In this document: positions 10,270-17,277 of the stretch, one piece after another | Numbering within the stretch: position 1 is the stretch's first letter | Layout: every line of letters starts with the position of its first letter | Source of the DNA: Muribaculaceae bacterium | Lineage (GTDB): Bacteria > Bacteroidota > Bacteroidia > Bacteroidales > Muribaculaceae | Reading direction: 5' to 3' | DNA length: 64,000 bases | Assembly (NCBI GenBank): GCA_023664185.1 | Contig: JAMPGA010000002.1 | Span: 198,427 to 262,426, forward strand | Program-made: the position numbers and the translations under genes | The notes under the pieces: generated by a model | The model's database searches: none | Seen by the model: the letters and a program-made list of their open reading frames with translations, nothing else | What the model was told of the DNA's origin: nothing

Positions 10270-10408
10270 AAAATGAATAGAAATGGTTTCAAAAGATTAG
10301 ATGCTGACCCGAAGCCGAAACCGTTAACATCCGGGATGCCGAAACTTAATTTATTTGATTTGTTTTTTTTGTTTCTATGGGTGTGCGGAGAGATGAATTT
10401 GCACTGTG

Positions 10409-10464
10409 GATGTGTTAAGATACACACATCGTCGCGCGGGTCAAGAGGGTTGACGGGGCGCGAC
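10409..10464 (-). promoter_or_regulatory. Two tandem hairpins in a 320-nt 5' leader
   Basis: The transcript starting near 10587 runs about 320 nt before the ATG. Within it are two adjacent stems: GTCGCG/CGCGAC with inner GTCAA/TTGAC (10431-10464), and GATGTGT/ACACATC (10409-10430). No T-run follows, so they are not simple terminators. They may protect the mRNA or bind a regulator; neither matches a riboswitch I know. Confidence 0.45.
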
Positions 10465-10593
10465 CTAAGGGGTTCAGAGAAGAGTTTTAGGTTGTTAAAT
10501 GATGTTGGTTTAAGGGTTTAACGGTTGAATGTCGATGAATGCATAGCGGCCTTTGGTCAAGACACAATAGTCCGCATACAATGAACGGCATTG

Positions 10594-10625
10594 CAAAGGT
10601 AATCCTTCCGTGGGAATTGTGCAAA
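10594..10625 (-). promoter_or_regulatory. Promoter of the 1511-aa surface protein gene
   Basis: Minus strand: TTTG (10622-10625), 20-bp spacer, TACCTTTG (10594-10601). Full match to the Bacteroidota consensus. Transcription should start near 10587. Confidence 0.8.
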
Positions 10626-10723
10626 CTTTTTAAACATTTTTTTATTGTAAATTCAGAGATTAACTAAAATGAGATTTGAGAAGGGAGAGTTGAGAATGGA
10701 GAATTGACCATCGCCATGTGCAG

Positions 10724-10755
10724 AACCTCGAAGAGGTGAAAATAATTATAGCCCC
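10724..10755 (+). repeat. Type 1 repeat, left arm
   Basis: AACCTCGAAGAGGTGA followed by AAATAATTATAGCCCC, identical over 32 bp to the copy at 13925-13956. Confidence 0.85.
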
Positions 10756-10794
10756 TCCACCTTGGTGTGGGGTCAGAATGACGTCATGCGAAAC

Positions 10795-10854
10795 GGCCTC
10801 GGAGAGGTCGATTAATGGCGGCGTCCAGGGGAATTACGCGACCTCTCCGAAGCC
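10795..10854. repeat. Type 2 repeat, inverted pair
   Basis: GGCCTCGGAGAGGTCG at 10795-10810 is inverted at 10839-10854 with one mismatch. The left arm continues as CTCGGAGAGGTCGATTAA (10798-10815), shared with 3452-3469. Confidence 0.75.
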
Positions 10855-10870
10855 GTATCTGATTGTTAAT

Positions 10871-10899
10871 CAAAGCCCCACGCCGAGGCGTGGGGCTTT
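10871..10899 (-). terminator. Bidirectional GC hairpin, probable terminator of the M6 protease gene
   Basis: AAAGCCCCACGCC/GCGTGGGGCTTT stem with a 3-nt loop. It is symmetric with short A/T tails on both sides. It is also the GC-hairpin part of the right type 1 repeat unit, so termination may be a job of the repeat itself. Confidence 0.55.
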
Positions 10900-10923
10900 A
10901 ATCATTTTCAACTCTTCGAGGTT
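10892..10923 (-). repeat. Type 1 repeat, right arm
   Basis: On the minus strand: AACCTCGAAGAGTTGA then AAATGATTAAAGCCCC, three changes from the left arm at 10724-10755. Confidence 0.8.
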
Positions 10924-11008
10924 GAGCGGCCGAAGGGGGAATCCGAGTCAATCAAACAGAGGCGGGACACGTGGAGATGGTCAATTCTCCACTCTCCACT
11001 CTCCATTC

Positions 11009-13792
11009 TTACATTACCACCTTGGTGGTTGTGTTGCCTTGGCGGCGGATGTAGATGCCGTGGGTGGGACGGTCGATGCGGATGCCCTGGAGGTTGTAGT
11101 ATTCAACGGGGGCGTAGGCGTCGGAGGCCTCAATGCCGAGGATGGCGGAGTTGGCGGCGGTCTCTACGGCTATTTCATTGGAGGTGACCGACGAGTTGGT
11201 GCCGTCGGTGGCCTGGATGGTGTAGTGGTAGAGGGTGGAGGGGTTGAGGTCTTTTACGAGATATGACTCTACGTTGCCTGTGTGGAGGTTTTGATATCCG
11301 GCCACGGGGCGACGTTCGGGCTGGATGCCATAGGATACAGCTATGTCGTCGATGGCTATGGAGCTCCTGGTATCGGTGAGCTGGGCTTCGATGCGCAGAC
11401 GGTTGGCGCCGGGCACGTTGATGCTCAGGGAGCTAACACTTCCGCCGACTTCGGCAACGACAGGGATGCGTTTTACCACCTGCCAGTTGTTGTTGACGGC
11501 TGCGTAGACTACCAGCTGGTCGGATGCAGAGGTGTTGGAGCCGCGATGCCAGAATGAGATGTCGAGCACGTCGGCTTCGTAGGCTGGAGTGGCTATATAG
11601 TCGAGCGACTGAGTCAGGCGCAGTGAGGGGATGGCTTTGCCGGCATAGGGCTCCATGGCGTAGGATGAGCGGCTGTTTGACTCCCAGCCCTCGGGGAGGT
11701 TGTCGACGCCATTGGCAAAGTCGCACACCTGTGTCAGAGAGCCTTTGGGGACTTTGATGAATACGTTGAGAATATAGTCGGTGGCCTGAGGGAGCTTTTC
11801 CCATGAGGCCATAAATGAGTTGTCGGTGATCTCAAAGGGCTCGAGAGCGTTGACAGTGAGCTTGCCGATGGGCATATGGCCAGTGGTTACGGCTATTTCG
11901 GGGGATTCCTCGGAGGTCTTGCTGCCGAGGGCCGATGCAACAGTATAATAATAGGTGGTACCGGCTACAAGGCCTGTGACACGGTAGGTGGTGACAGAGC
12001 CGACGTTGCGCGACTTGTAGCCGTCGACATACACACGTCCCTCCTCGCCGGTGACGGTCTTGTCAGGACGGGTGAAGACAGAGATGAGATAGGTGTGGCC
12101 CTGCGAGCCGCGCCATGAGGCTGTGAAGCTTTCTTCGTCGTAGGCCACAGTAGAGACCTCCTCGGGAAGCACAAGCTCAACAGCTTCACCGCCACACACC
12201 TGGAAGGTGATGACGCCGTCGGTCTCGGTGATTTCGGTGAGGGGCATATTGAGGTTCTGGCCCGACCAGGTCTTCATGTTGGGGGTGCCGGAATCGGTGA
12301 AAGAGCTCTTTTTGGCAGTGCCGGGGAATGCGTCGCCTGCGCGCGAGCTTTCAGACTGTGTGCCGTCGGCCTCCTCGATGTCGACATACTGATGCGAGGG
12401 TGTGTTGTTGACCACGTTGTTGTTCCAGACGCTGGAATTGTAGTCGATATGCCATGCGAGCATGCCGTGGCCGGGGATATATTTGTCCCACGATTCTTTC
12501 TGACGGTTTTCAAAGAGGAAGAACTCGTTGGCGCTGGCGGTCTTGATGATAGCTGCTACGTTCTGGCCGATGGCGGGGAGGGTTACGTCGGCGGGGCCGT
12601 TGAGCACGACGGGCTCGAGCCAGCCGAGGGCGTAGCGCTCAAAGGCGCCGTAGAGGGGCGGGGTGCGGCCGTTGTTGTTGTAGGGGCCGTAGTCCATGCA
12701 CGACCATGAGCCGGGTGTGAACGACGAGGTATAGCTTGTGGCATAGAGATCGGGGAGACCCATGACGTGTGAGAACTCGTGGATAAAGGTGCCGACGCCG
12801 TCGGGGCCTGAACCTTCCCACTCGTTGGAGCATGCGTAGCGCGATACGTAGACACCATCATAGCGGGGTTTTGAGCCTACACCGTATTCTACATTCCAGG
12901 CGTGGGGCCACACGGTGCTCGATGAGCCTCCGGAGGCCTCGCCGCGGCCAGCGTAGAAGACGAAGACGTTGTCGACCTCGCCGTCGCCGTCGCGATCGTA
13001 TTGCGAGAAGTCGATTTCAGAGTCGAGCAGGTCGCAGGCGTCTTTCACCATATGGGCGGGGCGCTGGTCGTTGCCGCTATAGTCGTTGCCGCCATAGTAG
13101 GCCATGTTGTGGGGAAGGGTGACGGGGCCGTAGACGTCGAAGTCGGGGTCAAACTTGCCGCTCGAGACTTCGAGGAAGAAGTCTTTGGCTGAGCCTGTGC
13201 CACCGCTGGTGTTGAAGCCCTCCTCGTTGAGCATGCGCGAGAAGTAGTCGTGGGGGTTGGAGAGGTTCATTTTCACGTCGGTATATTCCACGAGTATCAC
13301 GAGACCTTTCTGGGTGCCTGAGGCAGGGAAGTGGGTGCCGGGGAATAGGCCGGGACCTTTGCGGGGAGTGTTTGCGTCGGTCTGGGCAAATGCGGGGGTG
13401 GCGATATGGGCTGTCTGAGCCATATTGCTGAGTCGCGCCTGGGCCGCGGTGGTCATGGTGGAGCGCACGCGGTTCATGTCGACGGTGGCGAGGAACGAGC
13501 GGGCGGCTGCCGAGCGGGCGGCAGGGGGTGTGGCGACGATGCCGGAGTTGACGGTGGCGCCAGAGGCGTCGACGTTGGCATAGTAGAAGGTGTCGCCTTC
13601 GTTGACCAGGTAGTATCCGTCCTCGCTCACGTAGAAGTGGTGGAACTCGTCGCCGTAGAGCTTGACTTTGATTGTGGTGCCGTCAGGCTGCTTCATCTCG
13701 AGGAGCCCGGGTTTTGCCGGGACGGCCATGGCCGCCAGCATGCAAGTGGCCATCAGCACGGAGGCCATGGTCCGTCTTATGGAGATATTCAT
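11009..13792 (-). CDS. Secreted M6-family metalloprotease with FnIII modules
   Basis: Start chosen at 13790-13792 because it directly precedes a signal peptide (MNISIRRTMASVLMATC..., about 26 aa); an in-frame ATG 78 nt upstream would run through the promoter box. 927 aa. The N-terminal propeptide-like region is followed by an immune-inhibitor-A/M6 catalytic domain with HEFSHVMGLPD (about 338-348; two zinc His and the downstream Asp) and a calcium-loop-like DRDGDGEVD (266-274). Then come two FnIII-like modules, a jelly-roll segment (YIATPAYEADVLDISFWHRG) and the tail VEYYNLQGIR...GIYIRRQGN shared with the 568-aa protein. It should degrade host or dietary protein outside the cell. The promoter overlaps the terminator of the upstream M49 gene. 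Confidence 0.92.
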   Translation of the reverse strand: MNISIRRTMASVLMATCMLAAMAVPAKPGLLEMKQPDGTTIKVKLYGDEFHHFYVSEDGYYLVNEGDTFYYANVDASGATVNSGIVATPPAARSAAARSFLATVDMNRVRSTMTTAAQARLSNMAQTAHIATPAFAQTDANTPRKGPGLFPGTHFPASGTQKGLVILVEYTDVKMNLSNPHDYFSRMLNEEGFNTSGGTGSAKDFFLEVSSGKFDPDFDVYGPVTLPHNMAYYGGNDYSGNDQRPAHMVKDACDLLDSEIDFSQYDRDGDGEVDNVFVFYAGRGEASGGSSSTVWPHAWNVEYGVGSKPRYDGVYVSRYACSNEWEGSGPDGVGTFIHEFSHVMGLPDLYATSYTSSFTPGSWSCMDYGPYNNNGRTPPLYGAFERYALGWLEPVVLNGPADVTLPAIGQNVAAIIKTASANEFFLFENRQKESWDKYIPGHGMLAWHIDYNSSVWNNNVVNNTPSHQYVDIEEADGTQSESSRAGDAFPGTAKKSSFTDSGTPNMKTWSGQNLNMPLTEITETDGVITFQVCGGEAVELVLPEEVSTVAYDEESFTASWRGSQGHTYLISVFTRPDKTVTGEEGRVYVDGYKSRNVGSVTTYRVTGLVAGTTYYYTVASALGSKTSEESPEIAVTTGHMPIGKLTVNALEPFEITDNSFMASWEKLPQATDYILNVFIKVPKGSLTQVCDFANGVDNLPEGWESNSRSSYAMEPYAGKAIPSLRLTQSLDYIATPAYEADVLDISFWHRGSNTSASDQLVVYAAVNNNWQVVKRIPVVAEVGGSVSSLSINVPGANRLRIEAQLTDTRSSIAIDDIAVSYGIQPERRPVAGYQNLHTGNVESYLVKDLNPSTLYHYTIQATDGTNSSVTSNEIAVETAANSAILGIEASDAYAPVEYYNLQGIRIDRPTHGIYIRRQGNTTTKVVM

Positions 13793-13835
13793 AAGGGATG
13801 TTGCAAGAAATTTATAGTCTATTAAATTAAAGGTG

Positions 13836-13866
13836 CAAAAATACGAAAAAAGGTGGAATTTTGCAA
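13836..13866 (-). promoter_or_regulatory. Promoter of the M6 protease gene
   Basis: Minus strand: TTG (13864-13866), 20-bp spacer, TATTTTTG (13836-13843). The -33 triplet sits in the loop of the terminator hairpin 13850-13881. Confidence 0.7.
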
Positions 13867-13881
13867 GCAAAATTCCACCTT
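13846..13881 (-). terminator. Terminator with perfect 15-bp stem
   Basis: AAGGTGGAATTTTGC, 2-nt spacer, then its exact complement (13850-13881), followed on the minus strand by six T. It ends transcription from the dxr-rseP-rlmI-M49 operon and overlaps the next promoter. Confidence 0.75.
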
Positions 13882-13887
13882 GTTAGA

Positions 13888-13993
13888 GAATTGAGTGTTG
13901 AGAATTGACCATTGCCACGTGCACAACCTCGAAGAGGTGAAAATAATTATAGCCCCACGCCGAGGCGTGGGGCCAATTCTTCATTCTCAATTC
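13888..13993. repeat. Short palindromic element with one type 1 repeat unit
   Basis: Imperfect 23-bp terminal inverted repeats (13888-13910, GAATTGAG...GAATTGACC, and 13971-13993). Between them is the type 1 unit AACCTCGAAGAGGTGA (13925-13940), then AT-rich bases and the hairpin GCCCCACGCC/GCGTGGGGC. Bases 13902-13956 match 10701-10755 with three differences. Confidence 0.8.
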
Positions 13994-14007
13994 ACATCTT
14001 CACTCTC

Positions 14008-16029
14008 TCAGAGCGTGCGATACTGGCGTGAGTAGCGGAGCACCTGGGGGAGGTAGTCTTCGTCGTAGGTGATGGTGACGTCGGTGATGTTGCCGTCGGC
14101 GTCGAGCACGGGGGTGTAGACGGGGTTGACGAAGCCTTTATAGGGGGCTATGTTGAGCTTGGCGTAGCGCTCGAGCACTTCCTTATGGAGCTCGGGGTCT
14201 ACCTTGACGGCATATGTCTCGACGAGGGCCTCGCCGGCGGCATAGTCGCCCTCGCTCTTGATGCGCTGTATCTCGCCCAGGAGCTGGCCGAAGAGGTCGC
14301 GCAGACGCTGGTAGTCGTTGATCTGGACGAAGGTCTTGCCGTCGCGCTTGACGAGCTCGATTACATTGTCGGGCTTGCCTTTTTCATAGACCCAGCGGGC
14401 TATGAGCTGGCGGTTGCGCATGTGGGCTTCCTCGATGTCCTTGCCGGGCTCCACGCGCATCAGCTGGGTCATGAGACCGTTGAGGATATATTTGTAGTAT
14501 TCAGCCTTGTAGGCGTCGGGGTCGTCGAGCAAACCGAGCTCGAGGAGCTTGGGATCGGCCAGGTAGTAGAGGGCGAAGAGGTCGGCGCGTGTCTCCTCGA
14601 GGGTTGAGCCGTGGGCGCGGAGGGCGTCGGGGTCAACACCGGGCAGGAGGCGTCCGGAGGCATGGCCCAGACACTCGTGAAGGTCGGTGTGGAGGTTGTC
14701 GGTGATGAAGAGATACTGATCCATGAGGTCGGATGTGGCCTTGTCGATGACAAACTCCTCGTTGAATCCGTTGCCGTGGGCAGCCTGGTCGTAGGCTTCG
14801 GTGATGTTTTCGAGTGTCACCGACTTAGAGCCGTGGGCTGCGCGTATCCAGTTGGCATTGGGGAGGTTGATGCCGATGGGGGTTGAGGGGTAGGAGTCGC
14901 CGGCGAGGATGGCAGCGGTGATAACCTTGGCCGAAACGCCCTTGACGTTGTCTTTGCGGAAGCGGGCATCGACGGGGGAGTGTTCCTCAAACCATTTGGC
15001 ATTGCCGGCTATAACCTCGGTGCGGTGAGAGGCCTCGTTGTTTTTGAAGTTTACGATCGATTCCCATGAGCCGGTCATGCCCAGGGGATCGCCATAGCTT
15101 TCGATGAAGCCGTTGATGAAGTCTACGCGCGAGTCGGTGTCCTCGACCCAGGCGATGGAGTAGTCGTCAAACTCCTTCAGCGAACCTGTGGTGTAGTAGG
15201 ATATGAGCTTGTTGATGATGTCGCGCTGGCGGTCGTTTTCGGCATACTCGGCGGCCTTGTTTAGGGAGTCGACTATGCGAGTGATGGCCGGGGAGTAGTA
15301 GCCGTCCACCTTGTAGGTCTGCTCCACGATCTTGCCGTTTTCCTTGGCTATGCGTGTGTTGAGGCCCCACGATACGGGTGTGAGGTCGGTGGTGTCCTTG
15401 AGGGAGGCATAGTAGTCCTCAACCTCTTTCTGGGTTATGCCGGGGGTATAGAGGTTGTTGGCCGAGGTTGCTATAAGGTCCTGTCCGGCGGCCTGGTTGA
15501 CGCGCTTGGGCATGACGGTGGGGTCGAAGATGACGGGGAGCAGGGCATCGAGGTCGGCTACCTTGAGGGAGTCGGGCAGAGCGGCGGCCTGTTCAACCAG
15601 GAAGTCGCGCGAGAAGGTGGGCTGGAACTTGTCCATCGAGTAGTGGTGATGGATGCCGTTGGCAAACTCTATCTGCTTGAGATACAGCTCCAGGCCTTTG
15701 AAATCGGCCGAGTTGCGGTCGCCCTGATAGTTGGAGTAGACGTTTTCAATGAGGTCGCGGATGGCCAGATTGTATCGGCCGTTCTGGTCCCAAAGGATGT
15801 CGCGGCCGGCGATAGCGGCCTCGGTGAGATAGTAGATGAGGATGCGCTGGCGGGGTGTAAGTTCCTCGAAACCGGGCACTTTGTAGCGCAGCACTTCGAT
15901 GTCGGCAAAACGGTCCACGGTGTAGTCGAAATTGTTGTCGGCCCCGGCGGTATCGGCCTTGTTTGATGAGGCGCACGAAGCCATCAGCATGGCTGCACCG
16001 GCAAGGGCGGGAATTAGTGATTTAAGCAT
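14008..16029 (-). CDS. Dipeptidyl-peptidase III (M49), predicted lipoprotein
   Basis: 673-aa zinc peptidase that removes dipeptides from oligopeptide N-termini. M49 signatures are HECLGH (451-456; two His ligands and the catalytic Glu) and EETRAD (478-483; third ligand). The hexapeptide HECLGH, rather than the pentapeptide HExxH, is diagnostic of M49. The N-terminus is a lipoprotein signal with Cys about 19 (LMASCASS), so it is probably anchored in an envelope membrane, unlike the cytosolic animal enzymes. Members are sometimes mislabelled dihydrofolate reductase; nothing here supports that. It is last in the dxr-rseP-rlmI-like series, 48 nt after the methyltransferase. Confidence 0.92.
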   Translation of the reverse strand: MLKSLIPALAGAAMLMASCASSNKADTAGADNNFDYTVDRFADIEVLRYKVPGFEELTPRQRILIYYLTEAAIAGRDILWDQNGRYNLAIRDLIENVYSNYQGDRNSADFKGLELYLKQIEFANGIHHHYSMDKFQPTFSRDFLVEQAAALPDSLKVADLDALLPVIFDPTVMPKRVNQAAGQDLIATSANNLYTPGITQKEVEDYYASLKDTTDLTPVSWGLNTRIAKENGKIVEQTYKVDGYYSPAITRIVDSLNKAAEYAENDRQRDIINKLISYYTTGSLKEFDDYSIAWVEDTDSRVDFINGFIESYGDPLGMTGSWESIVNFKNNEASHRTEVIAGNAKWFEEHSPVDARFRKDNVKGVSAKVITAAILAGDSYPSTPIGINLPNANWIRAAHGSKSVTLENITEAYDQAAHGNGFNEEFVIDKATSDLMDQYLFITDNLHTDLHECLGHASGRLLPGVDPDALRAHGSTLEETRADLFALYYLADPKLLELGLLDDPDAYKAEYYKYILNGLMTQLMRVEPGKDIEEAHMRNRQLIARWVYEKGKPDNVIELVKRDGKTFVQINDYQRLRDLFGQLLGEIQRIKSEGDYAAGEALVETYAVKVDPELHKEVLERYAKLNIAPYKGFVNPVYTPVLDADGNITDVTITYDEDYLPQVLRYSRQYRTL

Positions 16030-16077
16030 AGAAACGGGTATGATTGGAGGGATATGTTGATCGGATTAGACCCACTC

Positions 16078-17256
16078 TTATTCCACGGCCAGCACCAGGC
16101 CTTTGAGATACTCGCCTTCGGGGTGATAGATGTTGACGGGATGGTCGGCGGGCTGGGTGAGCTGGTGGAGTATTCTGACCTTGCGGCCTGAGCGGGCGGC
16201 GGCGGTGAAGACGGCCAGGCGGAACTGCTCGCGGCTCACGGCTTGAGAGCATGAGAATGTAAAGAGGATGCCGCCGGGGGCTATCTTGCGGAAGGCGGCC
16301 TCGTTGATGCGCCGATAGCCCACGAGGGCGTTTTTGAGGGCGCTGCGGTGTTTGGCAAAGGCCGGAGGATCGAGAATGATGAGGTCGTAGGCCGAGTCGG
16401 GCATGTCGGCCAGATACTTGAAGGCGTCGACGGCAAACGACTTGTGGCGCTGGTCGCCGGGGAAGTTGAGCTCGATATTGGCATCGGTGAGGGTCACAGC
16501 CTTGGCCGACGAGTCGACCGAATGAACCAGCTCAGCTCCGGCGCGCATGGCGTAGACCGAGAAGCCGCCGGTGTAGCAGAACATGTTGAGCACACGCGAG
16601 CCGCGGCTGTAGCGCTCCACGAGGGCGCGGTTGTCGCGCTGATCCACGAAGAAGCCGGTTTTCTGCCCCTTGAGCCAGTCGATATTGAAGCGCAGACCGT
16701 TTTCGACGGCAATGTTCGTGTGGAAGCCACCTATAATATAGTCGTTCACTGGATCGAGGCGTGCCTTGAAGGGGAGAGTTGTCTCGCTCTTGTAGTATAC
16801 GTTGACGATTCCGGCGCCGGGGAGGCGTGTGAGCTCGGAGGCCAGGATGTGGCGGGCATAGTGCATGCCGGGGCTGTGGGCCTGGAGCACGGCGGTGTCG
16901 CCGTAGACGTCGACCACGCAGCCGGGCAGAAAGTCGCCCTCGCCGTGCACGAGGCGGAAGGTGGTGTTGTCGGGGCGTATCAGGCCGAGACGCTCGCGCA
17001 GGGCCCAGGCGGCGCGCAGACGGGTGGCGAAAAACTCCTCATCGATCTTCTCGGCAGGGTCGGAGGTGAGTATACGCACCGCAATGGAGCCTATTTCATA
17101 GTGACCGCGCCCCAGGAAAGTGCCGTCGGACGCCAGCACGTCGACCACATCGCCCTCCTCGAGCCCTTCGGGCAGAGAGTATATGGCACCTGAAAATACC
17201 CAGGGATGAAATCGGAGCAAGGAGTCTTCCTTGCCGCGTTTGAGAACAATCTGCAT
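16078..17256 (-). CDS. rlmI: RlmI-like 23S rRNA (cytosine-C5) methyltransferase
   Basis: 392 aa. N-terminal PUA domain (about 1-75; HPWVFSGAI, VVDVLASDGTFLGRGHY), a linker domain with GFFVDQRDNR (201-210), then a Rossmann SAM domain with FCYTGGFS (226-233), DPPAF (296-300) and the catalytic cysteine in FSCSQAVS (C336). The layout matches RlmI, which makes m5C1962 in E. coli 23S rRNA; the exact target here is inferred. It begins 21 nt after the RseP stop, so it is likely in the same transcript. Confidence 0.88.
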   Translation of the reverse strand: MQIVLKRGKEDSLLRFHPWVFSGAIYSLPEGLEEGDVVDVLASDGTFLGRGHYEIGSIAVRILTSDPAEKIDEEFFATRLRAAWALRERLGLIRPDNTTFRLVHGEGDFLPGCVVDVYGDTAVLQAHSPGMHYARHILASELTRLPGAGIVNVYYKSETTLPFKARLDPVNDYIIGGFHTNIAVENGLRFNIDWLKGQKTGFFVDQRDNRALVERYSRGSRVLNMFCYTGGFSVYAMRAGAELVHSVDSSAKAVTLTDANIELNFPGDQRHKSFAVDAFKYLADMPDSAYDLIILDPPAFAKHRSALKNALVGYRRINEAAFRKIAPGGILFTFSCSQAVSREQFRLAVFTAAARSGRKVRILHQLTQPADHPVNIYHPEGEYLKGLVLAVE

Positions 17257-17277
17257 AATCCTTTTTTCCTTTGACCG

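Larger units (their letters stand above)
10693..11008. repeat. Composite palindromic element with terminal inverted repeats
   Basis: About 316 bp with three nested inverted repeats. Outer: 23-bp arms 10698-10720 and 10968-10990 starting GGAGAATTGACCATC, two mismatches, with AGAATGGA tails at both ends (10693 and 11008). Middle: 10724-10755 against 10892-10923 (type 1 repeat). Inner: 10795-10811 against 10839-10854 (type 2 repeat). GC hairpins sit inside each middle arm. It contains no plausible gene and ends directly at the stop codon of the M6 protease. A non-autonomous mobile or REP/BIME-like element is the best description. Confidence 0.75.

Noticed and set aside
10984..11008. Short tandem CTCTCCA repeats as a possible CRISPR or VNTR locus
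   Set aside because: Only three 7-bp units without spacers; they are part of the terminal repeat of the palindromic element.
10718..11266. 182-codon plus-strand frame over the composite repeat and the M6 gene end
   Set aside because: It consists of repeat sequence and the antisense of the M6 tail, with low-complexity Gly/Val runs.
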